Shown: piece after piece, positions 9,509 to 17,392 of the stretch | Numbering within the stretch: the first letter of the stretch is position 1 | How the letters are laid out: the number at the start of each line of letters is the position of its first letter | Assembly (NCBI RefSeq): GCF_008033135.1 | Contig: NZ_CP041335.1 | Coordinates: 1,741,925 to 1,805,924 of the forward strand | DNA: 64,000 nt | Direction: 5' to 3' | Source of the DNA: Chitinolyticbacter meiyuanensis | Lineage (GTDB): Bacteria; Pseudomonadota; Gammaproteobacteria; Burkholderiales; Chitinibacteraceae | The notes under the pieces: model-generated | Seen by the model: only the letters and a program-made list of their open reading frames with translations | Database searches by the model: none | What the model was told of the DNA's origin: nothing | Translations under genes and position numbers: made by a program

Positions 9509-9626
9509 TAGGCCGAACGTGCTGCACGTGGCTGGCTGAGCGTTCCGACCGCTAAGTTGAGCCCGTGAACAGCGCTATGTGCATGCTAGAGTGGTGCGCT
9601 CAAGCCATCCTGTTCCTGTTCGTCCC

Positions 9627-10205
9627 ATGTCACGACTTTCTGCGCTTGCCCTGATTGCGCTTGCTTTCATGTCCAATGCGCAGGCGGTCAATCCCGATGC
9701 CGATCTGAATGCCACACCCGAGGCGTTGGGCTTTGCCATCGTGCAAAAAGGCAAGCCGATTCGTCCCAGCCTCGCGGACGGTTACTGGACTTATCAGCTC
9801 AAGAGCGCGCCTTTCGTGATGGCCAGCCGGCACGCTGAAATGGTGACGTGCACCGCTGAAGCTGATCATGGCTTCGTTCGCGGTGACGCGGAAATACCGG
9901 TGCCATGCGTGAGTGGCTCGCACACTGGTGCGACCGGTCGCGACTCGTCGTGGCTGTTTGTTGCCGATGCCACCGAACGCGATGGCTCGAACAACCTGCT
10001 TGCTTCCGAGACAGGGGCGAAGGTCGATAAAAACGGTCTGCGCTACACGGTGAACACCTTGCTGATGCAGCGCAGCGGTTGGGACATTCCGCTCTCGCAG
10101 TATCGCGGCACGCTTTACGTCTATTTCTGGATTGACCTCGACGGCAGCAGGAGTGCAGACGACAGCGAGATTGGCGAGGTCGTGCTGCAGATCGGCAAGA
10201 ACTGA
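9627..10205 (+). CDS. Hypothetical secreted protein
   Basis: A 192-residue protein with a clear signal peptide (MSRLSALALIALAFMSNAQA, cleavage after residue 20). The mature part is soluble, with two cysteines about 23 residues apart that could form a disulfide, and it ends YVYFWIDLDGSRSADDSEIG followed by a short tail. I do not recognise the family. The ATG at 9627 was chosen because the signal peptide starts there; the upstream in-frame ATG at 9579 would add a non-hydrophobic extension. It is monocistronic as far as can be seen. Probably periplasmic; function unknown. Confidence 0.6.
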   Translation: MSRLSALALIALAFMSNAQAVNPDADLNATPEALGFAIVQKGKPIRPSLADGYWTYQLKSAPFVMASRHAEMVTCTAEADHGFVRGDAEIPVPCVSGSHTGATGRDSSWLFVADATERDGSNNLLASETGAKVDKNGLRYTVNTLLMQRSGWDIPLSQYRGTLYVYFWIDLDGSRSADDSEIGEVVLQIGKN

Positions 10206-10264
10206 TTGCGCCACCCCGAAAATCGAAGGTAAGCAATAAGCGCGTGGGTGCGGCGGAACGTGTA

Positions 10265-10286
10265 TCAAGCACTGCGCCGCAGGCGC
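10265..10286. repeat. 22-base repeat with a small dyad, copy 1
   Basis: This stretch matches 12091-12112 at 21 of 22 positions. Its core GCGCC-GCA-GGCGC is a five-base-pair hairpin. Both copies lie in intergenic DNA. It may be a degenerate dispersed repeat, but two copies are too few to define a family. Confidence 0.3.
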
Positions 10287-10414
10287 AAAGTAAATGCCGC
10301 ACTGGTGCAGTAACGACGCGGCGGCGGTCATCAAAACACGTGTGGCTGCCGTGCTAACATCGGCCATCCCCAAATTCGCCGCACCGCAACGCATGAACCG
10401 ACCAGGACGCCGCC

Positions 10415-10855
10415 GTGCGCACCGATAGCCGCCTGTCGCGCATGCTGCATGTGCTGCTGCATATGGCGCGGCACGATCAGCCTTTCACTTCTGATCAGAT
10501 CGCCAAGATGCTTGGCACCAATCCCGTGGTCGTCCGCCGTACCATGGCGGGCCTGCGCCAAGCCGGCTACGTGAGTGCTGGCAAAGGCGTGGGTGGTGGC
10601 TGGCGCATTGTTTGCGATCTGCAGCGCGTCACGTTGCTCGACATTCATCGCGCCGTGGGCGGGCCCAAGCTGTTTGCCATCGGCATCGAGCGCGATCACC
10701 CCGATTGCCTGGTGGAGCAGGTGGTGAATGCGGCGATGCAGGATGCGCTGCAGCAGGCGGAAGCCATCCTGCTGCAGCGGCTGGCCAGCGTGACGCTGGG
10801 CGATCTTGCCGCTGAATTCGATGCCAACTATCCCGCCGACGCTCACCTGGATTGA
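10415..10855 (+). CDS. Rrf2-family transcriptional regulator
   Basis: A 146-residue winged-helix protein of the Rrf2 family. The N-terminal helix-turn-helix runs through FTSDQIAKMLGTNPVVVRRTM and is followed by the wing GKGVGGGWRIV, the characteristic Rrf2 stretch. Only two cysteines are present, far apart, and the three-cysteine cluster of IscR/NsrR is missing, so an iron-sulfur cluster is unlikely; this resembles the YwnA-like, non-Fe-S branch. The start is a GTG at 10415 with AGGAC upstream. It converges on the flavoprotein gene 10872-11765, 16 bases away. Rrf2/flavoprotein pairs are common, which suggests it controls that gene (inference). Confidence 0.85.
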   Translation: MRTDSRLSRMLHVLLHMARHDQPFTSDQIAKMLGTNPVVVRRTMAGLRQAGYVSAGKGVGGGWRIVCDLQRVTLLDIHRAVGGPKLFAIGIERDHPDCLVEQVVNAAMQDALQQAEAILLQRLASVTLGDLAAEFDANYPADAHLD

Positions 10856-10871
10856 ATCGGCGGCGATTCCG

Positions 10872-11765
10872 TCATAGCGTTTCGAACATCAGCGAGCGAT
10901 GTGCCGCGGTGCCGGCGATGGCGCCGTCGCCGACCGCCAATGGCACCGATCCGGCACCACGTGCGGCATCACCGCAGGCGAAGACGCCGGGCGCGCTGGT
11001 CTGTTGCATGGCATCCACCTTGAGGAAGGCGCCGAGCGGCCCCTGTTCGAGCACGCATCCGAGCTGCGCCGGCAGTGGGCTGGCAATGCGGGTACGGCTC
11101 TGGATGAACAATCCCGCGAGCGCATGGCGGCGGCCATCCGCCAATTGCACCTCGGCCCGTTCGCCGCCAATGGCCGCAATCTGCCCCTCGATTACGGTCA
11201 CACCGCGCCGCTGCAACGCTTGCCGTTGCTGCGCATCGGGCGTGAACACGTCGTTGAGGAACAGCGTGGTCGGCCCCCAGTCCGGCAACATCAGCGCCTG
11301 ATGCATGGCGAGCTCGGACGTGGCGAGCACGCCGACCGGCTGCTGGTTGAGTTCGTAGCCGTGGCAGTAGGGGCAGTGGAATACCTGCCGGCCCCAGCGC
11401 TCGGCAAGGCCGGGCACGGCTGGTAGCTCGTCGACCACGCCCAGCGCCAGGATCAGGCGGCTGGCGGTGACGTCTTCGCCGGCCGATGTGCTGAGCCGGA
11501 AACCTTCCGCTACACGCGTCACCGCCGTGGCCTCGGCCTGCAGCCAGGTCACTGTGGGGTAGTTCAGCAGTTCGGCTTTGCCTTGGGCCGCGATGTCGCC
11601 AGGGGCCTTGCCGTCATTGGTCAACAAGCCGTGCGAAGCCTCGGCATAGCGGTTGCGCCGCTCGCCGGCATCCACGACCAGTACCCGCCGGCGGGCCCTG
11701 GCCAGTGGCAGGCCAGCCGATAGGCCGGCATAGCTCCCACCGATGATGATCACGTCGTACTGCAT
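10872..11765 (-). CDS. Thioredoxin-reductase-like FAD flavoprotein with CPYC motif
   Basis: A 297-residue flavoprotein. FAD is bound by IIIGGSYAGLSAGLP (about residues 6-20) and by the C-terminal GVFACGDAARG. A redox-active pair, Cys131 and Cys134, sits in HCPYCHGYE. In thioredoxin reductase the second Rossmann domain carries GxGxxA for NADPH; here the equivalent place reads GVLATSELA, which lacks it. A CxxCHGYE motif without an NADPH site recalls the FAD-dependent dithiol oxidases (GliT/HlmI/DepH group) and their bacterial relatives. Disulfide formation using oxygen is therefore as likely as reductase activity. The ATG at 11763-11765 follows AGGAG. The promoter is overlapped by a perfect dyad, and the Rrf2 gene lies at the 3' side. 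Confidence 0.8.
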   Translation of the reverse strand: MQYDVIIIGGSYAGLSAGLPLARARRRVLVVDAGERRNRYAEASHGLLTNDGKAPGDIAAQGKAELLNYPTVTWLQAEATAVTRVAEGFRLSTSAGEDVTASRLILALGVVDELPAVPGLAERWGRQVFHCPYCHGYELNQQPVGVLATSELAMHQALMLPDWGPTTLFLNDVFTPDAQQRQALQRRGVTVIEGQIAAIGGERAEVQLADGRRHALAGLFIQSRTRIASPLPAQLGCVLEQGPLGAFLKVDAMQQTSAPGVFACGDAARGAGSVPLAVGDGAIAGTAAHRSLMFETL

Positions 11766-11795
11766 TGCTGTGCTCCTGCTGTGGTCAACTTATTT

Positions 11796-11828
11796 GTAAC
11801 TTTATAAGTTACCAATTGATGCAGTCAA
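11796..11828 (-). promoter_or_regulatory. Promoter with overlapping operator-like dyad for the flavoprotein
   Basis: On the minus strand, TTGACT (823-828 of the 11 kb block) and TATAAA (801-806) are separated by 16 bases, a near-consensus sigma-70 promoter 35 bases upstream of the ATG. A perfect palindrome GTAACTT-TAT-AAGTTAC (11796-11812) covers the -10 box, the classic place for a repressor. The neighbouring Rrf2 protein is the obvious candidate (inference). Confidence 0.6.
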
Positions 11829-12187
11829 CGTTGAATCCCCGGTCAAGCGACGACGGAATTTCATTGGCGGGGAGAAACTGGGGGGGCTGAATGACCACGG
11901 GCGGTGCATCACCCAGCAAATACCGGCGCGTGGTTTTCCTTCCCTTTGCCAGGCGCCGAGGGAGCGAGACTTTAGGCTCGCGACCGACGGAGGGAAGCCG
12001 GGAAGGCCGTAAGGCAGGGGCCGCCTGCTTATTGGATACCGTTCTTGGCGAAGCAAGAGAAGCATCCCGTTCGCCGGGCGGAACCGGCATTCAATCACTG
12101 CGCCGCAGGCGCCAGCTGCTCCTTCTCCTGCCGCGATCACGCCCAGCGGAAATGACAGGCCACCGCGCTGTGCGTTGCCAGCCTGCG
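11829..12187. other. Intergenic region without a credible gene
   Basis: About 360 bases between the flavoprotein promoter and the MAPEG gene. Open frames exist on both strands, but none has a ribosome binding site plus a recognisable protein; the minus-strand frame reads as basic low-complexity sequence. It contains GA- and GC-rich stretches and, at 12091-12112, the second copy of the 22-base dyad repeat seen at 10265-10286. It may be decayed accessory DNA. Confidence 0.5.
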
Positions 12188-12556
12188 CTAGCGCATAAAA
12201 AACATCGCAATGCAGCAGCCCATGCCTGCCAGCCACAACAACGATCGCAATGCAGCCTTGTCGGTGAGATAGGCCGTGATATAGCCAAGCCGGGTGGCGA
12301 TGAAGGCGATGGCGAGCCCATCGATGGTGGCTTGCGCATGCAGCGCCCGCTCGGCCACCAGCACGCCGGCAATGAAAATGGGCAGCACTTCAAAACTGTT
12401 CAGCTGTGCTGCATGGGCGCGTGCCTGCCATCCAGAAAGCCCCGCCTGCCATTGCCGCGGGTTGTGGTTGTCAAAACCCCTGGATTTGGCGATCCAGGCG
12501 CAGGCGATCGGCAGCAGGCAGGCAACGAGGATGCAGTATTCGGCAACAGTCAGCAC
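12188..12556 (-). CDS. MAPEG-family membrane protein
   Basis: A 122-residue protein with four hydrophobic segments and the MAPEG layout: N-terminal helix, cytoplasmic loop RARAHAAQLNSFEVLPIFIA (the Arg/Asn/Glu pattern binds glutathione in the family), then IATRLGYITAYL and a C-terminal helix. Family members are membrane glutathione transferases or eicosanoid-type enzymes; bacterial members are mostly uncharacterised and may detoxify lipid electrophiles. The start is a GTG at 12554-12556 with CGGAG about seven bases upstream. It stands alone. Confidence 0.85.
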   Translation of the reverse strand: MLTVAEYCILVACLLPIACAWIAKSRGFDNHNPRQWQAGLSGWQARAHAAQLNSFEVLPIFIAGVLVAERALHAQATIDGLAIAFIATRLGYITAYLTDKAALRSLLWLAGMGCCIAMFFMR

Positions 12557-12712
12557 GGGAACTCCGGTTCGTGGGAACGATGGATTTGCGAGTCAAGCAG
12601 CGGGCACGGGCGTTTTTAGCACAGCTTTGTTGGGGCATCACCCAGCCGCAGCACGAATCTCCAGCCAGCCCGCGCTGGAGGCAAGCCCCGTGCCGGACCG
12701 CCGCTTAGTCAA

Positions 12713-13612
12713 TCAGCCCGCAAATTCATCGACCGGCAGCACCGGCAACGGCCGCGGCTGGGCCGATCCGGTGAACGGCCGGGTATCGATCAGCTGGTCG
12801 ATGGTGGCGAACTCGTAGCCTGCGGCGCGCAGCCAGGGGATCAGCCGATCAACTGCGGCCACGGTGTCTTCGCGCGGGCCGCCGCCGTCGTGCATCAGCA
12901 CGATAGCCTCGGGGTGGATGTAATCCTGCACATCGCGCTCGATCAAATGACTGCCGAAGGCCATGCGCGCGCGGTTCCAGTCCTGTGGATCGACCGACCA
13001 CTGGATCACCCGTAGGCCCTGCCGGCGCATGAAGTCCACTTGCCAGTCGGCGATGCGGCCGTAGGGTGGGCGCATCAGGTGCGGCGTGGTGCCGAGGATC
13101 TGCTTGAACACCGCCTGCGTCATGCCAACCTGTTCCTCCCACAGCGTCGTCTCATCGAGCCCGCTGATGTCCGGGTGATCCCAGGTGTGGTTGCCCAGCA
13201 GGTGGCCCTCGCGCGCGGCGCGGCGCACGGCATCCGGAAAACGCTGCATCTCCCGGCCCAGCCAGAAGAAAGTGGCCTTCACCTTGTGCCGTGCCAGCAC
13301 ATCCAACAGGCGCGGCGTGTTGTAGGTGGGGCCATCGTCGAAAGTGAGGGCGATCAGCTTGCGATGGGTCGGCCCTTCCAGCCACAACTGGCCGGGGAAG
13401 CGCTTGGCCTGGCGCTCGAATTCAGCGAGCGGTACCTGGTCCCAATGCGGAGTGAACGGGGTACGCACATATTGCCGCGGCTTGGGTGTGTGCTCGGGCA
13501 CGCTGGAAGGCGTGGGCGACGCCGGCACGTAGCCATAGCGCCACCACCCGGCTGCGGCGAGCGCCAGCACGAGGAAGGTCACGAGGGTGATCACTGCGGT
13601 TTGCCAGCGCAT
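12713..13612 (-). CDS. Polysaccharide deacetylase (NodB domain), membrane-anchored
   Basis: A 299-residue protein with an N-terminal hydrophobic segment (about 7-27) that anchors or exports it. The NodB domain shows all expected motifs: TFDDGP (90-95), HTWDHP (142-147, the metal-binding histidines), RPPYG (181-185) and LMHDGG (239-244). It removes N- or O-acetyl groups from polysaccharide; chitin, chitooligosaccharides and peptidoglycan are the usual substrates. Given a chitinase in this window, a role in chitin use is possible but not shown; peptidoglycan is an equal alternative. The GNAT/ABC operon is divergent, about 210 bases away. Confidence 0.85.
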   Translation of the reverse strand: MRWQTAVITLVTFLVLALAAAGWWRYGYVPASPTPSSVPEHTPKPRQYVRTPFTPHWDQVPLAEFERQAKRFPGQLWLEGPTHRKLIALTFDDGPTYNTPRLLDVLARHKVKATFFWLGREMQRFPDAVRRAAREGHLLGNHTWDHPDISGLDETTLWEEQVGMTQAVFKQILGTTPHLMRPPYGRIADWQVDFMRRQGLRVIQWSVDPQDWNRARMAFGSHLIERDVQDYIHPEAIVLMHDGGGPREDTVAAVDRLIPWLRAAGYEFATIDQLIDTRPFTGSAQPRPLPVLPVDEFAG

Positions 13613-13823
13613 GGCGCCTCCGTGTTTTCGCTGCAGTATGCCGAGTCTGCGATTCCAACACGTGCAATCCCGGTACGCGCGCCAGGCATGGCATCAACAC
13701 AATTCTGGCAAAAACCGGGCGAGCACTTCGCGCTATCGTTGGCGCCATGGCAGGGGAAAACATGATGAATCGCGCCGGCAGGGCTGGCCATGCGCACCCG
13801 ACGATGCAGCGGAGGGGCAGCTG

Positions 13824-14711
13824 ATGGCCAAGCCCGGCGTGCGTCCACTCACCGGTTGGCTGTTCGTTGCGCCGTGCGCGCTGGTGTTCGCCGTGTTCAC
13901 GTTGTGGCCCATGCTGTTCAACGGCTGGCTGGCCTTCCAGGATTATTTCATCGCCGAGCGCGTGGCGGCCTGGAACGATTTCGCCAATTTCGTCACGCTG
14001 TACAAGTCCGCCACCTTCCGGCTCTCCATCACCAATTCGCTGCTGATGCTGCTGACGGTGCCCATCATTCAGGCCGGTGCGCTGGGCTTGGCGCTGTTGG
14101 TGCACCGCAAGCTGCCCGGCATTGCCTTTTTCCGGGCCACCTTCTATCTGCCCGTGGTGATCACGGTTTCCATCGCCGCCATCGTCTGGCGCTATGTGTT
14201 CCACTACGACGGCATGCTCAACTGGCTGCTCACCGCCATCGGCGTGTTCGAGCCGGGCCACGGCCCGCAATGGCTGGACCAGCACGTGCCGGCGCTGATC
14301 GCGGTGATGCTGTTCGCATTCTGGAAGAACGTCGGCTACTACATGGTGCTTTATCTGGTGGGCCTTGCCGCCATCCCGCGCGAGCTGACCGAGGCCGCAG
14401 TGCTCGATGGGGCCGGCCCACGCGCGCGCTTCATCCATATCACGCTGCCGATGCTGGCACCGGTGATTGTGCTGTGCACGTTGCTGTCGACCATTGCCGC
14501 GCTCAAGACCTTCCAGGAAGTGCTGACGTTGACGGGGGGCTCGGGCGAGACCGTGACTGCGCTCTATTTCGTCTACAACATGGCGTTTTCCGGTTTCAAC
14601 TTCGGCGCGGCCGGTGCTGCAGCCCTGCTGTTCACCTTGGTCTGCCTTGCCGTGGCACTGGTGCAAGTGCGGGTGATGGGGCGCCACAACCCGTTCCGGA
14701 GGCCGGCATGA
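13824..14711 (+). CDS. ABC sugar transporter permease, MalF/UgpA type
   Basis: A 295-residue integral membrane protein with about six segments. It carries the EAA loop that docks the ATPase: EAAVLDGAGPRARFIHITLP. It matches the MalF-like carbohydrate (CUT1) permeases in length and in LYLVGLAAIPRELTEAA. The ATG at 13824 has a GGAGGGG site about seven bases upstream. Its stop overlaps the ATG of the GNAT gene (ATGA, 14708-14711). The second permease follows after that GNAT gene. No binding-protein or ATPase gene is adjacent, so these must be encoded elsewhere. The substrate is probably a sugar or oligosaccharide. Confidence 0.9.
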   Translation: MAKPGVRPLTGWLFVAPCALVFAVFTLWPMLFNGWLAFQDYFIAERVAAWNDFANFVTLYKSATFRLSITNSLLMLLTVPIIQAGALGLALLVHRKLPGIAFFRATFYLPVVITVSIAAIVWRYVFHYDGMLNWLLTAIGVFEPGHGPQWLDQHVPALIAVMLFAFWKNVGYYMVLYLVGLAAIPRELTEAAVLDGAGPRARFIHITLPMLAPVIVLCTLLSTIAALKTFQEVLTLTGGSGETVTALYFVYNMAFSGFNFGAAGAAALLFTLVCLAVALVQVRVMGRHNPFRRPA

Positions 14712-15160
14712 GTGCGGTGACCCTGCAGCCGGTAACGCGCGGCAACTGGCAGGGCTGCGCGGCGTTGCAGGTCAGCGCCGAGCAGCGGCGGCTGTTTCCG
14801 TTCTCGGTGCTGGAATGGATCGCCGAGTCGCGGTTCGAGCCCAGCTTCGAGCTGTGGGCCATCGAGGTGGATGCCATCCCGGTGGGCTTTGCCGTGCTGG
14901 GCGAGGATGAGGAAACGGCTGAGCACTGGGTCATCGCGCTGATGATCGATGCGCGCTTCCAGCGCCTTGGCTACGGCCGCGCGGCGATGCAGCTGCTGAT
15001 CGCCAAACTGGCGGCCCGCCCTGGTTGCCGCCGGGTGTTGCTGGGGCATAGGCCGAACAACGCCGCGGCCGCGGCGCTGTACACGGCGCTTGGTTTTGTC
15101 GAGATAGACCGGGACGATCACGAGATCGTGCGGGCACTGGCGCTGGCGGAGGCGACATGA
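14708..15160 (+). CDS. GNAT-family acetyltransferase nested between two ABC permeases
   Basis: A 150-residue GCN5-related N-acetyltransferase. The acetyl-CoA pyrophosphate loop is RFQRLGYGRAAM (Q-x-x-G-x-G), followed by the C-terminal NNAAAAALYTALGFVEID that is typical of the fold. The acceptor cannot be read from sequence. Both ends overlap the flanking permease genes by four bases (ATGA at 14708 and 15157), so all three are translationally coupled. That placement suggests it acts on the imported compound, for example an amino sugar (inference). Confidence 0.85.
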   Translation: MSAVTLQPVTRGNWQGCAALQVSAEQRRLFPFSVLEWIAESRFEPSFELWAIEVDAIPVGFAVLGEDEETAEHWVIALMIDARFQRLGYGRAAMQLLIAKLAARPGCRRVLLGHRPNNAAAAALYTALGFVEIDRDDHEIVRALALAEAT

Positions 15161-15984
15161 GACGACAGATCGCAGCCTGGGCCGGCCGCTACGGCGCGAT
15201 GAGCCTGTTCGCGCTGTTCACGTTGTTTCCCTTTCTCTGGGCCTTGTCGGTCGGGCTATCGACCGATCCATCTGGCATCTGGCATTTCCCGGCGTCGTTC
15301 GTGCCGCATGAGCCCGGCACTGCATGGTTCCGCCGCGTGTTCGCGGAGATGCCGTTCTTCACCTATGTGCTCAATTCCTTCCTGCTGTCCGCCGCCACCG
15401 TGGCTGGCGTGCTGGCGCTGACCATCCCCTGTGGCTACGCGCTGGCGCAGCTGGATTTCCTCGGCCGGCGCGCGCTGTTCGCGGTGATGCTGCTGACGCT
15501 GACGCTGCCGTCCGAAGTGGCCATCGTGCCGAACTTCGTCACCATCTCGCGGCTGGGGCTGGTCGATAGCTATCTCGGCGCCATCCTGCCCAATCTCGCC
15601 AGCGCCTTCGGCGTATTCCTGATGAAGCAGAGCTTCGAGCAACTGCCCGAGGAAGTGATCGATGCGGCGCGGGTCGACGGCGCCAGCGAATGGCGGCTGC
15701 TGTGGCGCGTGGCGGTGCCGCTCAACCTGCCTGCCATTGGCACGCTGGCCATCTTCACGCTGGTCACCGCGTGGAACGACTACCTGTGGCCGGCGGTGGT
15801 GCTGTACACGCGTGCCAAGCTGCCAATCTCGGTAGGGGTGTTCAACGACCTGACCGGGCCGTTTGCGGTGTCGACCAGCCTGGTGATGGCCGCGGTGGTG
15901 ATGGCGGTGGTGCCGGTGATCGTACTGTTCGCGGCCACGCAACGGCTGTTCCTTCAGCCGCAGGCGTTGCCGCTGCGGGGCTGA
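15157..15984 (+). CDS. ABC sugar transporter permease, MalG type
   Basis: A 275-residue membrane protein with about six segments and the EAA loop variant DAARVDGASEWRLLWRVAVP, which contacts the ATPase. It is the MalG-like half of a CUT1 carbohydrate importer; the MalF-like half is 13824-14711. The ATG overlaps the GNAT stop codon. TAWNDYLWPAVVL, near the C-terminal third, is typical of this family. The 3' end is followed about 75 bases later by a small hypothetical gene on the same strand. Confidence 0.9.
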   Translation: MRRQIAAWAGRYGAMSLFALFTLFPFLWALSVGLSTDPSGIWHFPASFVPHEPGTAWFRRVFAEMPFFTYVLNSFLLSAATVAGVLALTIPCGYALAQLDFLGRRALFAVMLLTLTLPSEVAIVPNFVTISRLGLVDSYLGAILPNLASAFGVFLMKQSFEQLPEEVIDAARVDGASEWRLLWRVAVPLNLPAIGTLAIFTLVTAWNDYLWPAVVLYTRAKLPISVGVFNDLTGPFAVSTSLVMAAVVMAVVPVIVLFAATQRLFLQPQALPLRG

Positions 15985-16060
15985 CCCCTCGTCGGTTTGC
16001 GCTGAACGTAGCTCGCCGCGGCGCGGTCCCACGGAGGTTGGCCCCTTGGAGGATCGTGTC

Positions 16061-16276
16061 ATGAGCCTGGCTACCGCACTCCGGCATCCGGAAACCTTCC
16101 GCGGCGTATTTCCGCAACACGCCGACCTGCACCCACATCCATCGCCACGTGGTGTGATCAGCGAATTGCCTGCCGCCTTGCCCGGGGTGCATCGTGTTGA
16201 CGTGACGCTGCAAAAACCGTTCGATCACGATACCGGCACGCTGTACGACCCGGACAACCATCGCCGCGCCGACTGA
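16061..16276 (+). CDS. Small hypothetical protein
   Basis: A 71-residue soluble protein rich in His and Pro (PQHADLHPHPSPRG), with no signal peptide or membrane segment. I do not recognise it. The ATG at 16061 follows TTGGAGGATCG, a strong ribosome binding site, which is the main evidence that it is translated. It lies 76 bases after the MalG-like permease and may belong to that transcript. Confidence 0.55.
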   Translation: MSLATALRHPETFRGVFPQHADLHPHPSPRGVISELPAALPGVHRVDVTLQKPFDHDTGTLYDPDNHRRAD

Positions 16277-16410
16277 GCCGTGCGGTTGAAATTAGTGGCT
16301 TGGCATCCATCTGAATGATTGCTGCGTGAAACTATTTCCGCACGCGCCGGTCTGCCCAGCGCGCGCTGGGAAAAAACCGCGCCGCAACTCATAAACACTC
16401 GGGGGTATTG

Positions 16411-17325
16411 ATGAAACGTTTCCTGGTTGCCGTCTTCGCCGTATTCATCGGCTTTGGCGTGATGGCCAACGATGCCGAGGCCAAGCGCTTCGGCGGCGGC
16501 AAGTCATCCGGCATGCAGCGCTCGGTGGATCGTAACGCCGCGCCGCAGCGCAGCGTCGATCAGGCGCCGGCCAAGCAGCAGCCGATGCAGGGTGCCGCGC
16601 CGCGCAAGAACAGCTGGCTTGGCCCCATCGCCGGCCTGGCTGCCGGTCTTGGTCTGGCCGCGTTGTTCTCGCATCTGGGCATGGGCGAGGGCATGGCCAA
16701 TTTCGTGATGATCGCGCTGCTGGCCCTGGTCGCTTTCATTGCCATCCGCTTCATCATGAACCGCATGCGACCCAAAGCACCTGCCACGGCCTATGCCGGT
16801 GCAGGGCATGGCACGCCATCGTGGCAACAGCAGCCGGCGCCGCAACCGCAATCGTTCGAGCCGGTCGCCCGCGCCAACGAGCCGGTGACGCCGGGCGCTG
16901 CGCGTGATTCGGTGTGGCAGTCGGCTGCGCAGCCGGTGACTGTAGCCAGCCTGCCGCCGGGCTTCGACAAGGCCGGTTTCGAGCGCGAAGCCAAGCTCAA
17001 CTTCATCCGCCTGCAAGCGGCGTTCGATGCCGGCAATCTCGATGATCTGCGCGAGTTCACCTCGCCAGAGATGTATGCCGAGGTGAAGCTGCAACTGGCT
17101 GAGCGTGGCAGCGTTGCGCAAACCACCGAGGTGGTCAGCATCGATGCCCAAGTGCTCGATGCATCGCAGGAAGCCAGCCGCTACGTGACCAGCGTGCGCT
17201 TCACCGGCTTGGTGCGCGAGGAAGCAGGCGCGGCGCCGGTCGCAGTCGACGAGACCTGGCACCTGACCAAGCCGCTTGATGGCCGCACTGGCTGGGTGGT
17301 GGCAGGGATCCAGCAGAACGGCTGA
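16411..17325 (+). CDS. Tim44-like domain membrane protein
   Basis: A 304-residue protein. A signal-like segment (about 3-24) is followed by a basic, Gln/Pro-rich stretch, then transmembrane segments at about 68-85 and 92-112 and another Pro/Gln linker. The C-terminal third (about 185-304) is the Tim44-like domain: FIRLQAAFDAGNLDDLREF, SPEMYAEVKLQL, VDETWHL and GWVVAGIQQ. Bacterial Tim44-domain membrane proteins are common in Betaproteobacteria but lack an assigned role; the fold binds lipid or protein. The ATG at 16411 follows GGGGG. A strong bidirectional terminator ends the transcript. Confidence 0.85.
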   Translation: MKRFLVAVFAVFIGFGVMANDAEAKRFGGGKSSGMQRSVDRNAAPQRSVDQAPAKQQPMQGAAPRKNSWLGPIAGLAAGLGLAALFSHLGMGEGMANFVMIALLALVAFIAIRFIMNRMRPKAPATAYAGAGHGTPSWQQQPAPQPQSFEPVARANEPVTPGAARDSVWQSAAQPVTVASLPPGFDKAGFEREAKLNFIRLQAAFDAGNLDDLREFTSPEMYAEVKLQLAERGSVAQTTEVVSIDAQVLDASQEASRYVTSVRFTGLVREEAGAAPVAVDETWHLTKPLDGRTGWVVAGIQQNG

Positions 17326-17347
17326 TCATCGCGATCACAGCATCTGC

Positions 17348-17384
17348 AAAAACCGGGAGGCACAGGGCCTCCCGGTTTTTTTAT
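17348..17384. terminator. Bidirectional intrinsic terminator
   Basis: A 13-bp stem (17348-17360 with 17368-17380) with a 7-base loop, an A-run on the left and a T-run on the right. It sits between two convergent genes, the Tim44-like protein and the NlpD-like lipoprotein, and can end both. Confidence 0.9.
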
Positions 17385-17392
17385 GTCTGCGT

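Noticed and set aside
11802..12236. A 144-codon minus-strand frame in the gap after the flavoprotein
   Set aside because: No ribosome binding site, basic low-complexity sequence, and it overlaps the flavoprotein promoter region.
13790..14707. A long upstream extension of the GNAT reading frame
   Set aside because: It overlaps the MalF-like permease in another frame and has no protein-like features; the GNAT starts at the ATGA overlap.
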